A stretch of 64,000 bases of DNA from Acinetobacter sp. ANC 3903. GTDB taxonomy: Bacteria > Pseudomonadota > Gammaproteobacteria > Pseudomonadales > Moraxellaceae. A program made the position numbers and the translations under genes. Positions within the stretch are counted from its first letter, which is position 1. Every line of letters begins with the position of its first letter. The stretch spans positions 1 through 64,000 of the forward strand of contig NZ_NEGA01000014.1 of assembly GCF_002135315.1 (NCBI RefSeq), in the 5' to 3' direction. Positions 37,149 to 45,736 of this stretch are shown piece by piece. The notes under the pieces were generated by a model. The model did no database searches and had not been told where the DNA came from. It was given only the letters and a program-made list of their open reading frames with translations.

Positions 37149-37463
37149 ATTCCCCCTGTGATCCCAATGCAGTACCCCAAAATATAATCTTTTGGGGCTA
37201 ACTGAATAGATTAAAAATCATTCAAAAATTACCATAATCTAACACACAATAATATTGGCTCTCTTGCTTAAATCAAAAAACACATTTTTTATAATTCCGA
37301 GCAATTTTGTTTCAATAACCATCAGTGGATGAATTTTCGCCATGTTCAATAAGTTCAAGAGATAAAAAGGGGGGGATTTTATCTCTTGAAAGCCCGCCTG
37401 ATGTCACTTAGCTATATCTCTCAATGAGCCACCCAGCAGACCAGCAACCTACAAAATATTTCG
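37149..37463. other. Intergenic region with two hairpins
   Basis: 37175-37197: CCCCAAAA / TTTTGGGG in the leader of the PAS-GGDEF-EAL gene. 37354-37390: perfect 14-bp stem TTCAAGAGATAAAA / TTTTATCTCTTGAA with a G-rich loop, downstream of the dgcZ-like gene and a candidate terminator for it. No gene seen. Confidence 0.6.
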
Positions 37464-38351
37464 TCATGCAAAGACTGCCCGGTCTCGTCCCTGCTGCTTT
37501 CCTGAATACATCGCCTGGTCTGCTCTTGCAATGGCTTTTTCCATGCTTTCATCAGGCCCGACGTGGATAATACCGACCGTGGCGGTGATATAGATCACTT
37601 CACCACTTTTTAGTCGGGTCGGATTGCTATGCAGTGACTGAAAAATTCTGTCGATAATCTCATGCAGTGAATCGGCATTGTCCACTTCTAGAAAGATTAA
37701 AAATTCCTCGCCACCAAAGCGAAAAATGTTGTCCGTATCTCGAAGAGAATCACGCAGTATCTGTGCCGTATGGGCAAGAACTTCATCACCCGCCTGATGT
37801 CCATATTGATCATTGACCGCTTTAAAATGATCCAAATCCAGTAAACCGACCGCCAATATTTTCTGGTTTTTTTCAGTACTCTGACGCAAGGTACTGAATT
37901 GATTCTCCATTCCATATCTTAAGGCCAAACCGGTTAACGGGTCATACTGCAATGCCTGGGTAATCAAATGGGTTCTAAAATAAATCAGCAGTTCCAGCAG
38001 ATCATTCTGACTTTTTTGATATTGACTGACTAAAGCTGCCTCTATGCACTGATTGTCACTGAGCTTGGAAAATATATTATGCAAATGATGATGCACAAGA
38101 TAATGCACCTGCTCCAGTTCCCGGGTTTTATCAGGATTGATTTTTTCAAATTTAGTGTGGTTTGATTGAAACCATTTGCCAAAATGACACAATAAATGAC
38201 TCTCTTTCGCGGAAAATTGTGGCTCGGCAGGTGTTTTTAAAACCAGATACTGAAATACTTTTTGCGCCCAAGCGATATGTAGCCGAATGCCCTCATCTAT
38301 CTCGATCAGTGCTGCATTTTGAGATTTTTTAGTGTGATGTAATTGATCCAT
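37464..38351 (-). CDS. Diguanylate cyclase with zinc-sensing CZB domain (DgcZ-like)
   Basis: A 295-residue protein with an N-terminal CZB domain and a C-terminal GGDEF domain (~160-290). CZB zinc ligands follow the E. coli DgcZ spacing: His25, Cys55 (LLCHFGKW), His83 and His87 (HYLVHHHLH). The active site is FRFGGEEFLIF, so it should make c-di-GMP, inhibited by zinc as DgcZ is. An in-frame start 60 bases upstream would add a Cys-rich stretch that does not match DgcZ, so I prefer ATG 38351. Cytoplasmic. It faces the same way as the phosphodiesterase-like gene and may oppose it. Confidence 0.88.
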   Translation of the reverse strand: MDQLHHTKKSQNAALIEIDEGIRLHIAWAQKVFQYLVLKTPAEPQFSAKESHLLCHFGKWFQSNHTKFEKINPDKTRELEQVHYLVHHHLHNIFSKLSDNQCIEAALVSQYQKSQNDLLELLIYFRTHLITQALQYDPLTGLALRYGMENQFSTLRQSTEKNQKILAVGLLDLDHFKAVNDQYGHQAGDEVLAHTAQILRDSLRDTDNIFRFGGEEFLIFLEVDNADSLHEIIDRIFQSLHSNPTRLKSGEVIYITATVGIIHVGPDESMEKAIARADQAMYSGKQQGRDRAVFA

Positions 38352-38726
38352 AGAAAAGAGTATCTCAAATAAGCATATTGAATAGGTTGAACAACCGGTC
38401 ATTTCCAGCATTTAAAACTTCATCTCGGCAAGCACCCGATAAAGTATTGATCTAACTTTTATTTTACTTGATTTGTGGTGTTTTATTAAGTTGAATTTAA
38501 GATAAGAGCGATGTGAAAAAGTATAAATCCGGGCTGAATAAATCGACTCAGCCCGCCGATAGCAGAACGTACAGTGCCATTTTGGGCTCTCTTTCATCAT
38601 GCGCTATGATGAATATTTTTAAGCCCTCTCTTTCTTAAAAGCAAAGCTTGGAATCTTCCGATCCTAACCTTGGGAACAGCTTTACTCTTCACATTCTGTT
38701 CACGACTCTTTATCTAGGGTAAATAC
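38352..38726. promoter_or_regulatory. Divergent promoter region with TTCAC direct repeat
   Basis: CTTCACATTCTGTTCAC at 38687-38703 holds two TTCAC half-sites 11 bp apart (38688 and 38699), 24 bases before the NTF2-like gene. Nearly the same repeat lies upstream of the lipocalin and the desaturase. The spacing fits a dimeric OmpR-type response regulator, such as the one encoded at 39811. Confidence 0.6.
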
Positions 38727-39323
38727 ATGAATTTAAGACGGACAGTGATGATGAAACATGTTAAGAAAATAATAGCAGCAGCCTTGTCCTTACCGCTGCT
38801 ATCTTTGGCCGGATGTCAAAGTATTCCCAGTTATTCAAACGATTATGCAAAATCCAGAAGCGCTGTTCAGGGGGTAGCCCTGGATCAGGCCAAAGCGCTG
38901 GATATTGGCACCCGTTTTACCTCAGCATTTAATACTTTGGGCACACCGGCTTTTGTAGAACGAGCTGGCTCGCTGTATGCCGATCCGCTGTTTATTAACG
39001 ATACCCTGTCGCAGTTTTCATCCCGGCAAAATCTGGTCCAGCATTTTCAGGGCATGAACAAACGGGTCAGTAACGTCAGTGTCAAGCTGTTAAATACCTC
39101 TTATCATCAGGACTCTGCCTATGTGCACTGGCATATGGCCTATGATTTTAAAATGTTCGGCACGACCCGCAGTATGGACTCTTTTGGCATCAGTGAAATC
39201 AAGGTTAACGAGGACAATAAGATTATTTTCCAGCAGGATTTCTGGGACCCGGCCAATGGCCTGTACCGTTCCTTGCCTTATGTCGGAGGAGCCTATTCAT
39301 GGCTACTGCCTTTCAAAAAATAG
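38727..39323 (+). CDS. NTF2/SnoaL-like lipoprotein
   Basis: A 198-residue exported protein. Positive N-terminus, hydrophobic AAALSLPLLSLAGC with a lipobox (LAGC), so it should be a lipoprotein. The mature part is a SnoaL/NTF2-like fold (RFTSAFNTLGTPAFVERAGS and later HWHMAYDFKMFGTTRSMDSF). ATGs at 38748 and 38751 are alternative starts. Its last 25 bases overlap the next gene. SnoaL-like proteins recur in clusters with Cfa, DUF1365 and FAD oxidoreductases, as here; a ligand-binding or lipid-handling role is inferred only. Confidence 0.8.
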   Translation: MNLRRTVMMKHVKKIIAAALSLPLLSLAGCQSIPSYSNDYAKSRSAVQGVALDQAKALDIGTRFTSAFNTLGTPAFVERAGSLYADPLFINDTLSQFSSRQNLVQHFQGMNKRVSNVSVKLLNTSYHQDSAYVHWHMAYDFKMFGTTRSMDSFGISEIKVNEDNKIIFQQDFWDPANGLYRSLPYVGGAYSWLLPFKK

Positions 39324-39799
39324 CCATCAGCACGGCGTTACTGATGGGATGTAGCTTCAGTCCATGGACGCAGGCACAAAGCTTGAATCAATGTGGTAGT
39401 GGTCCACTGCTGGTGGCTCAGAAACAGGTTGGCGTTGCCCGGTATTATGCCCAGAACTGTACAAAACCATGGAAAGGCCAGAATATGCAGATTGATTTTT
39501 CATATACACAGGATATTCCGGAATGGGCTTTCAAGCGCGCAGCCTCTCATTTTCTGAAACGGAATGAGCGAGAGTCTAAGCATCTGACAGTACTAGATAG
39601 AATCACTCAGCTTTATAAGCCGGTAAAATCAGGTGATCTGTATCGCTTAAGCTATAAATCCGAGACTCAAACCCTGACCTTGGTGCTGAATCAGCAGGTA
39701 CTGGGCCATCTTCAGCATCCGCTGGCACAACAATATTTTAATATCTGGCTAGGTCCTCAGCCATTTAGTGCTAAATTGAAACAGCAATTATTAAATTAG
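39299..39799 (+). CDS. Exported chalcone isomerase-like protein
   Basis: A 166-residue exported protein: signal peptide ending WTQAQS, then a short chalcone-isomerase-like domain with VGVARYYAQN, DIPEWAFKRAASHF and the closing block YFNIWLGPQPFSAKLKQQLL. The family in bacteria is not known to act on chalcones; it is a periplasmic protein recurrent in lipid-modification clusters. GGAGGAGCC precedes the ATG, and the gene overlaps the preceding one by 25 bases, so the two are coupled. Confidence 0.78.
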   Translation: MATAFQKIAISTALLMGCSFSPWTQAQSLNQCGSGPLLVAQKQVGVARYYAQNCTKPWKGQNMQIDFSYTQDIPEWAFKRAASHFLKRNERESKHLTVLDRITQLYKPVKSGDLYRLSYKSETQTLTLVLNQQVLGHLQHPLAQQYFNIWLGPQPFSAKLKQQLLN

Positions 39800-39810
39800 T
39801 ATCCGCAGCT

Positions 39811-40497
39811 ATGTCCAAACATTTTATCCTCATGGTCGAAGATCATTACGAACTGGCTTCTACCTTATGCGAGTTTCTGGAAGAACACGATTTTGTGGTG
39901 GATCATGCCCGTAATCTGAATGCTGCGCGCCAGTTATTGAAACAGCAGCGCTATCATATCTTGCTTTTGGATATTAACCTGCCTGATGGTTCCGGTTATG
40001 AACTGTGTGAATGGCTGCGTCATGAAGAAGGTCAGGACTTGCCAGTACTGATGCTGACCGCTCGGGATACACTGGATGATAAACTCAAAGGCTTTAATTC
40101 GGGCACGGATGATTACCTGGTCAAGCCCTTTGATTTTAACGAGCTGGTAGTGCGGGTCAAAGCCCTGATCAAGCGTTCACTGGGTGAAGTCTCCAGTAGC
40201 CGTCTGCAAATTTACGATCTGGTTCTGGATCCGGCCAGACAGCAGCTGACCCGGGCTGGTCAGACCATTGAGCTGCCTCCAATTCAGTTCAAGCTACTGA
40301 AACTGCTGATGCGCCATTCACCCAAGGTACTAACCAAACAGGAAATTATGATGGAGCTTTGGGGTGATGAAGAACCGGAAAGCGATGCCCTGCGCAGCCA
40401 TATCTATAATCTGCGTAAAATGGTCGACAAGCCTTTTGAGCAGAAGTTGATTCATACCATATCTGGTGTGGGTTTAAAGATCGCTTTAGACACTTAA
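39811..40497 (+). CDS. OmpR-family response regulator
   Basis: A 228-residue two-component regulator. The receiver domain spans 1-120 with phospho-acceptor Asp54 (LLLDINLPDGSG), the acidic pair Glu10/Asp11 and Lys near 104 (YLVKPFDF). The C-terminal winged helix is ~130-225 (PPIQFKLLKLLMRHSPKVLT). It ends 5 bases from the end of the sensor kinase gene on the other strand. It likely binds the TTCAC direct repeats upstream of its own operon, the desaturase operon and the lipocalin. Confidence 0.9.
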   Translation: MSKHFILMVEDHYELASTLCEFLEEHDFVVDHARNLNAARQLLKQQRYHILLLDINLPDGSGYELCEWLRHEEGQDLPVLMLTARDTLDDKLKGFNSGTDDYLVKPFDFNELVVRVKALIKRSLGEVSSSRLQIYDLVLDPARQQLTRAGQTIELPPIQFKLLKLLMRHSPKVLTKQEIMMELWGDEEPESDALRSHIYNLRKMVDKPFEQKLIHTISGVGLKIALDT

Positions 40498-40502
40498 GCT
40501 TT

Positions 40503-41837
40503 TCAAGCGGAAACTTCGTTTAAATACACCACTACAATTAGTCCGGTCGTCATCGCCAGATCAACATCTTGATGGGTGCTGAGATAATACTGCCGGTCAA
40601 ACAGCTCCACCCGCCAGCCCAGCTGCTTGCATAGCTTCTGTACCAGTTGCAGTCCAATGCCATGCCCTTTGATTTCCAGTTGCAACTGCTGTCCGGAAAG
40701 TTCCTGAACCTTGGAATTATTCGGCAAAGGAATGCCAACCCCATTATCAGCGATCAATACTTTATTTTTTTGCAGAATGACATCAATTTCGGTGCCTTGC
40801 GAATAGTTCAGTGCATTGCGCAGAATATTGCCAAACACCATTTTGGTCATGGATGGATAGAGCTTACGCGGCTGTTCATCGAGATCTTTTTGCAGATCAA
40901 TTTGCATGCCTTTGTTATGGCTAACACTGTCCAGATCCTGAACCAGATTTTCCAATAACTGCGACAGCATGCTCGGTTCCGCGGTTAATGTATTGGTGGT
41001 ATTGCGTGCAATGGCTAGCAAAGTGTCAACCAATAGCTGCATATCTTCAATGGTGTTGTGCAGACGGGTGAAGGATTTGTTGTCGCCATAACGTGCCTGA
41101 CACAGCTGCACATTGCCTTTTAGAATGGTCAACGGCGTACGCAGTTCATGACTGACATCCCCGGTAAACTCGCGTTCGCGCTGAATAAACTCGTTTAAGA
41201 CTTGATGATATTTTTCCAGCGCCTGCTTGAGATATTCCGCTTCCAGATTAGAGTCGGTTCGGATGTTCTGAAACGGTGAAACCTGATTTTTCTGATGTTC
41301 CCAGTCAATCTGCTCCAGTGCATTCGCCAGACGGGTAATCGGTGAAAAATAGCGCCGGGCACGGCGATTCCACCACCACAGCACACTATAAAGTACAAAC
41401 AGGCTGACCATTAGCGGCGCCAGACCAAACAGCCAGACCAGCTTGTTGACGTTGCTTTCGCCAAACACCAGCAGCACATGCTGTCCGTCTTTTTCGCCAT
41501 AAACGGTCATGCGTTTCTTGCCATCGACAAAATGCCGGGTCACCCCTTGCTCAAGCTGCATGTGCTGAAACTGGGCGGGGGGCACATCGTTCCAGCGGTA
41601 TCCATACAGGTTTTTGGTATCCGGCAATTCTGCGGCAGGATTGCGTTCCAGCCGCTGCCAGTAGTGTGACATTTCCTGTTCCAGCGCGGTTCTGAGCAAA
41701 GAACCCTTGATTACCCAAGCACTACAGGCAATCCCGATCACCACGGACAGGGCAATGAATCCAATTTGCAGCCAGTAGTAGCGGTTAAACACCTCACCCA
41801 GAGGATGATCGCGCTTGTCCCTAAACAGCCTTAACAT
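40503..41837 (-). CDS. Sensor histidine kinase
   Basis: A 444-residue inner-membrane kinase: TM1 near residue 22-44, a ~100-residue periplasmic domain, TM2 near 130-155. HisKA follows with the H-box FTGDVSHELRTPLTIL, then HATPase_c with N-box RNALNYSQ, DNGVGIP and GHGIGLQL. I start at ATG 41837 (MLRLFRDKRDH) with GGGGAA upstream; the frame opens 13 codons earlier at a TTG. It is the last gene of the seven-gene lipid operon and converges on the response regulator gene, an unusual split for a two-component pair. The signal may be a membrane or lipid state (inference). Confidence 0.88.
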   Translation of the reverse strand: MLRLFRDKRDHPLGEVFNRYYWLQIGFIALSVVIGIACSAWVIKGSLLRTALEQEMSHYWQRLERNPAAELPDTKNLYGYRWNDVPPAQFQHMQLEQGVTRHFVDGKKRMTVYGEKDGQHVLLVFGESNVNKLVWLFGLAPLMVSLFVLYSVLWWWNRRARRYFSPITRLANALEQIDWEHQKNQVSPFQNIRTDSNLEAEYLKQALEKYHQVLNEFIQREREFTGDVSHELRTPLTILKGNVQLCQARYGDNKSFTRLHNTIEDMQLLVDTLLAIARNTTNTLTAEPSMLSQLLENLVQDLDSVSHNKGMQIDLQKDLDEQPRKLYPSMTKMVFGNILRNALNYSQGTEIDVILQKNKVLIADNGVGIPLPNNSKVQELSGQQLQLEIKGHGIGLQLVQKLCKQLGWRVELFDRQYYLSTHQDVDLAMTTGLIVVVYLNEVSA

Positions 41838-41876
41838 TGATACATTCCCCGCTGGTCCATCCGATTCTCCGTTCAA

Positions 41877-42926
41877 TTATACGGCTTTCTTTTTAAACAG
41901 AAAGTGGCCAATCACCCACTCACGTCCATGGTCATAACCGAACAGCTCGGCACAGGCCATAAAGAAAATCCGCCAGCGTTGCCACCAGATTGCCGCATCT
42001 GAGCCATAGGTCTGTTCAAACAAGGGCTGTAGCTTGGTCTGTTTACGGTCCATGTTTTCCAGCCAGGCATTTGCGGTGCGTTCATACTGCGTGCCGGCCC
42101 ATTGCCAGTGCTGCTCCAGCTGTAAATGCTGCTGGAAATGCAGAAAGGTTGAGGCGGCCGGCATCAGACCGCCACTAAAAAAATAACGCGACATCCAGTC
42201 AAATTCATTTTTGACTTCAAACGGATAATGCAGGAAACGGTGACAGAAAATATGGCACCACAGCAAGCCATCCGTTTTGAGCCAGGTGCTGATATTTTCA
42301 AACAGTTTCTGGTAATTACGTACATGTTCAAACATTTCCACCGAAACCACACGGTCGAAAGAAGCGGCTTCCAGTTGCAGTACATTGACGTCGCAGGTCA
42401 TCACCGTCAGGTTTTCCAGTTTTTTCAGACGGGCCTGTTCCTGAATATACTGACGCTGGGTCGAGGAATTCGATACCACGGTAATGCGGGCTTTGGGATA
42501 ATGCTCGGCCATGTACAAACTGAAAGAACCCCAGCCACAGCCTATTTCCAGAATATCCTGTCCATCCTGCAGCTGTGCACGCTGGCAATAGCTGGCCAGT
42601 GCTGCTTCTTCCGCCTGATCCAGTGAGGTATGTGCCTGTTCAAACAGGCTGGCGCTGTATTTCAGACGCTTGCCCAGTACTGCCTGGAAAAATGCGGTGG
42701 GCAGTTCATAGTGCTGCTCATTGGCTTTGTCGGTCTCGATGGCAATCTCGCTGTTTTTCAGCATATGCAGCACATCCATATAGCGCTGTGCCGCCAGTGC
42801 GGGGTCGAAGCGACCTTCCTGTGCCAGACGTTTTTTACTTAAGCTGCGAATACCGGCCCGAATCACCGGATCGGGCAGTTTGCCGCTTTCGATCAGTTTT
42901 AAAGATTGTTGAATCATAAAGTCCAT
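41877..42926 (-). CDS. Cfa-like SAM-dependent methyltransferase
   Basis: A 349-residue class I methyltransferase of the cyclopropane-fatty-acid-synthase superfamily. The SAM motif is ILEIGCGWGSFSLYMAEHYP; further motifs are VVSVEMFEHVRNYQ and SRYFFSGGLMPAAS. It is shorter than true Cfa and lacks the usual N-terminal domain, and resembles the second, divergent methyltransferase seen beside Cfa in other bacteria (UfaM-type clusters). It probably methylates an unsaturated acyl chain. I start at ATG 42926 (MDFMIQQSL); an upstream TTG (42953) overlaps the preceding gene. Confidence 0.8.
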   Translation of the reverse strand: MDFMIQQSLKLIESGKLPDPVIRAGIRSLSKKRLAQEGRFDPALAAQRYMDVLHMLKNSEIAIETDKANEQHYELPTAFFQAVLGKRLKYSASLFEQAHTSLDQAEEAALASYCQRAQLQDGQDILEIGCGWGSFSLYMAEHYPKARITVVSNSSTQRQYIQEQARLKKLENLTVMTCDVNVLQLEAASFDRVVSVEMFEHVRNYQKLFENISTWLKTDGLLWCHIFCHRFLHYPFEVKNEFDWMSRYFFSGGLMPAASTFLHFQQHLQLEQHWQWAGTQYERTANAWLENMDRKQTKLQPLFEQTYGSDAAIWWQRWRIFFMACAELFGYDHGREWVIGHFLFKKKAV

Positions 42927-42934
42927 GTATTTAC

Positions 42935-43714
42935 CTACTCTTTGGGTGGCCAAGGAATAAACATTGAAGTTCGTCGTTGATAGTCTTTATAGTTGTTGCC
43001 GCGATGTGTCAGCGCCTGTTGTTCACTAAAGGGAATCCCGGTGATGTAGTACAGAAACAGCCACATCAACAGCGGATACAGCCATAATTCATAAACACCT
43101 GCCGCCAGACCGAGGATTGGATAGGCAAACCAGTGCAGCCATTCAAAGAAATAGTTTGGATGGCGTGAATATTTCCACAGTCCCCGATCCAGGGTTTTGC
43201 CCTGGTTTTGCGGATCGAGCTTGAAACGGTAGAGCTGCTGGTCAGCCGTGCTTTCCCCCATTAGGGCTAGCAGCATAATCAGGGCTGCCAAGAGCACCGT
43301 GAGTTGTGTCCAGTCATTCCACTCCTGGACTGGAATGCTCAGCAGCTCAAGCATCGGATAGGAAAACAGCACCACCAGACCGGCCTGAAACATAAAAAAG
43401 GCCAGAAAACCGAGATGCTGATAATCGCCCATGGCCCGGCGCATATTGGCATAACGGGTATCTTCTGCAGTTTCATTGGCATAACGGCGCAGAAGATGCC
43501 AGGTCAGGCGTAAAAACCAGATGCCGCTAAATATGCCCAGAAATACCCGAACCAGCAGCGGTGCAGTTTCCATCACCCAGGCCGCGATGATCACGTTGAG
43601 TGCAATACTAAAGCTCCACGCCACATCGACCAGTCCGGCACGCTGGTTATAGGTCACCAGCAGCCAGCTACAGAACATGATAAAGACATTCAGCACCAGT
43701 AAATTCAGCAGCAT
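42935..43714 (-). CDS. DUF1295 membrane protein (steroid 5-alpha-reductase-like)
   Basis: A 259-residue polytopic protein with about six membrane helices and the conserved C-terminal block KYSRHPNYFFEWLHWFAYP ... GIPFSEQQALTHRG, the DUF1295 / steroid 5-alpha reductase family signature (NADPH-binding region in related isoprenylcysteine methyltransferases and reductases). Possibly reduces or modifies an acyl or isoprenoid chain; not proven. It lies between cfa (25 bases) and the Cfa-like gene (8-base gap), clearly in one operon. Confidence 0.85.
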   Translation of the reverse strand: MLLNLLVLNVFIMFCSWLLVTYNQRAGLVDVAWSFSIALNVIIAAWVMETAPLLVRVFLGIFSGIWFLRLTWHLLRRYANETAEDTRYANMRRAMGDYQHLGFLAFFMFQAGLVVLFSYPMLELLSIPVQEWNDWTQLTVLLAALIMLLALMGESTADQQLYRFKLDPQNQGKTLDRGLWKYSRHPNYFFEWLHWFAYPILGLAAGVYELWLYPLLMWLFLYYITGIPFSEQQALTHRGNNYKDYQRRTSMFIPWPPKE

Positions 43715-43739
43715 GTCAGCCTTCCTGTTTTATCTCGGC

Positions 43740-44936
43740 TTAATAAGCGCTGGCTTCGAACAGCAGATGCACATCACTGATCACGCCTTCGTGGAAGCCA
43801 CCTTCGCAATAACACAGATAAAAATCCCACATCCGGATAAAGCGCTCATCAAAGCCGAGTTGCAGAACCTGATCACGTTGCTCCAGAAAGCGCTGGCGCC
43901 AGCAGTGCAAGGTTTGTGCATAACTCTGGCCGATATCTTCCAGATGCTTGAGACGCAGTTTTTGCTCGGAAGCTGCTTGAGTCATCACACTGATACAGGG
44001 AATAAAACTGCCCGGGAAAATATAGCGCTTGATATAGTCAACGGTATTCAGGGCTTTGGCATAGCGGGCATCTTCAATGGTGATGGCCTGAACCAGGGCC
44101 AGACCATTCGGTTTCAGCAGCTCACGGCATTTACGGAAATAGGTCGGCAGATACTGTTCACCGACGGCCTCGATCATTTCAATCGACACCAGCTTGTCGT
44201 ATTTGCCTTCCAGTAAACGGTAATCTTTCAGCTGGACAGTAACGCGATGTGACAGTCCGGCTGCGGCGATCCGGGCCACGGCTTCATCATACTGTGCCTT
44301 GGAAATGGTGATGGTGGTGACTTTACAGCCATACTGCTGCGCGGCATAAATGGCAAAACCACCCCAGCCACTGCCAATTTCGACTAAATGATCCATCGGT
44401 TTCAGCTTGAGTTTCTGGCAGATCAGCTCTTTTTTATAATCCGAAGCCTGTTCCAGACTCATACCGGACTCTTTAAACACCGCACTGGAATACATCATGC
44501 TGCAATCCAGGAACAGCTTGAAAAAGTCATTGCTCAGGTCATAATGCTCGGCAATATTTTTGCGGCTGCCATCAATCGAATTCCTGCGCGATTTGTACCA
44601 GGCCTTTAACAGCAACTGGCTGGCCTTAGCCACTGCATTCTGGTTCATCCGGTCCAGTACATCTCGGTTACGTGCCAAAATGCGGATCACATCCACCAGA
44701 TCTTCACTGCTCCAGTAACCGCGGATAAAACCCTCTGCGGCTCCCAGTACGCCATTACGGAACAACAGTTCCATCAGACGGGGATCATGCACCTGAATCA
44801 CCGCCTGCAGATCACTGTTTTCCCCGACGGCCCCGTTCCAGACGCCTTTAAAAATCAGCTGACCATGCTGCAATTTCAGCAAATGGCGTAATACCACCGG
44901 CAGTGTGCTTTGCTCTCCCATGAACAGTGTCTTCAT
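43740..44936 (-). CDS. cfa: Cyclopropane-fatty-acyl-phospholipid synthase
   Basis: A 398-residue Cfa. The N-terminal lipid-binding part carries GAAEGFIRGYWSSEDLVDVI. The SAM-binding fold includes NIAEHYDLSNDFFKLFLDCS, MYSSAVFKE, HLVEIGSGWGGFAIYAAQQY, EMIEAVGEQYLPTYF and YIFPGSFIPC, with bicarbonate- and lipid-site residues typical of the family. It transfers a methylene from SAM to double bonds of membrane phospholipid acyl chains. It overlaps the DUF1365 stop by four bases. The operon supplies the unsaturated substrate through the desaturase gene at its head. Confidence 0.9.
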   Translation of the reverse strand: MKTLFMGEQSTLPVVLRHLLKLQHGQLIFKGVWNGAVGENSDLQAVIQVHDPRLMELLFRNGVLGAAEGFIRGYWSSEDLVDVIRILARNRDVLDRMNQNAVAKASQLLLKAWYKSRRNSIDGSRKNIAEHYDLSNDFFKLFLDCSMMYSSAVFKESGMSLEQASDYKKELICQKLKLKPMDHLVEIGSGWGGFAIYAAQQYGCKVTTITISKAQYDEAVARIAAAGLSHRVTVQLKDYRLLEGKYDKLVSIEMIEAVGEQYLPTYFRKCRELLKPNGLALVQAITIEDARYAKALNTVDYIKRYIFPGSFIPCISVMTQAASEQKLRLKHLEDIGQSYAQTLHCWRQRFLEQRDQVLQLGFDERFIRMWDFYLCYCEGGFHEGVISDVHLLFEASAY

Positions 44937-45730
44937 CGCAATGTGTTTCCTTTTTCTTTTTTAGGATGCCGGTAAAACGGAATTTTCTTTTTCCATAAAC
45001 GAAAGGCATGCAGATAAATTCCGCTGACCATCTTGAAGGGTTCAAGAACTTTCAGCACAGCATAACGATGCTGCTGTGAAGGAACTGTGATGGCCTGCAG
45101 GGAAAATTTCAAGGTGGCATCAAATTGCAGTACGCCCTGCTCAAACAGCTGCATATGAATTACGTTCTGCTGATCAGAGAAGCTGAAGCGCCAGCGGTAA
45201 TCCAGTGCCATCGGCATGAACGGCGATACATGAAAAGCCTTTTTAAAATCAAACTGGTGACTCTGGTACGGCACATGTTCAGCTGCATTGTTCCGGCAGT
45301 CGTGAATGTAAACCTGACGTTCATTCCACGGCGTATTGGTAATTTCACTCAGCACAAAGAGCAACTGGTCGGTGGCATCAAAGACCAGATAAAACACCAC
45401 AGAATTAAAACGAAAGCCCAATGTGCGCGGTAGGGCCAGTACCCGGATGGAAGCGGCATGCGGTAACAGATAGTTTTCCCGCTTGATTAGCAGGCGTGCG
45501 ACCTTTTGCCGAATCGAGCCACATTCCATGGTCAGAAAGTCACGCTCATCCAGGGTCAGGAAATTCCAGCGCCTAGATGACCACAGCCAGGATTTTCGGG
45601 TAAAGGTCGAGAGTTGATCCGGATCAAACCATAGATAGGTCAGCTGGGTTTCAAAAGCATGGACTTTGGGCAAATAACGGCGATGCCGAATTTCGGCAGC
45701 AGCGATCGCCAATGGATAGATCTGCATCAT
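44933..45730 (-). CDS. DUF1365 family protein
   Basis: A 265-residue cytoplasmic protein of DUF1365, a family almost always found next to Cfa and an FAD-dependent oxidoreductase. Conserved parts visible: IRHRRYLPKVHAFETQLTYL, LTNLPRTLGFRFNSV-type block (LALPRTLGFRFNSVVFYLVF), EITNTPWNERQVYIH and KAFHVSPFMPMALDYRWRFS. No catalytic mechanism is established. ATG at 45727 is an equally good start (AGGAG upstream). It overlaps cfa by four bases. Confidence 0.87.
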   Translation of the reverse strand: MMQIYPLAIAAAEIRHRRYLPKVHAFETQLTYLWFDPDQLSTFTRKSWLWSSRRWNFLTLDERDFLTMECGSIRQKVARLLIKRENYLLPHAASIRVLALPRTLGFRFNSVVFYLVFDATDQLLFVLSEITNTPWNERQVYIHDCRNNAAEHVPYQSHQFDFKKAFHVSPFMPMALDYRWRFSFSDQQNVIHMQLFEQGVLQFDATLKFSLQAITVPSQQHRYAVLKVLEPFKMVSGIYLHAFRLWKKKIPFYRHPKKEKGNTLR

Positions 45731-45736
45731 GTGCTC

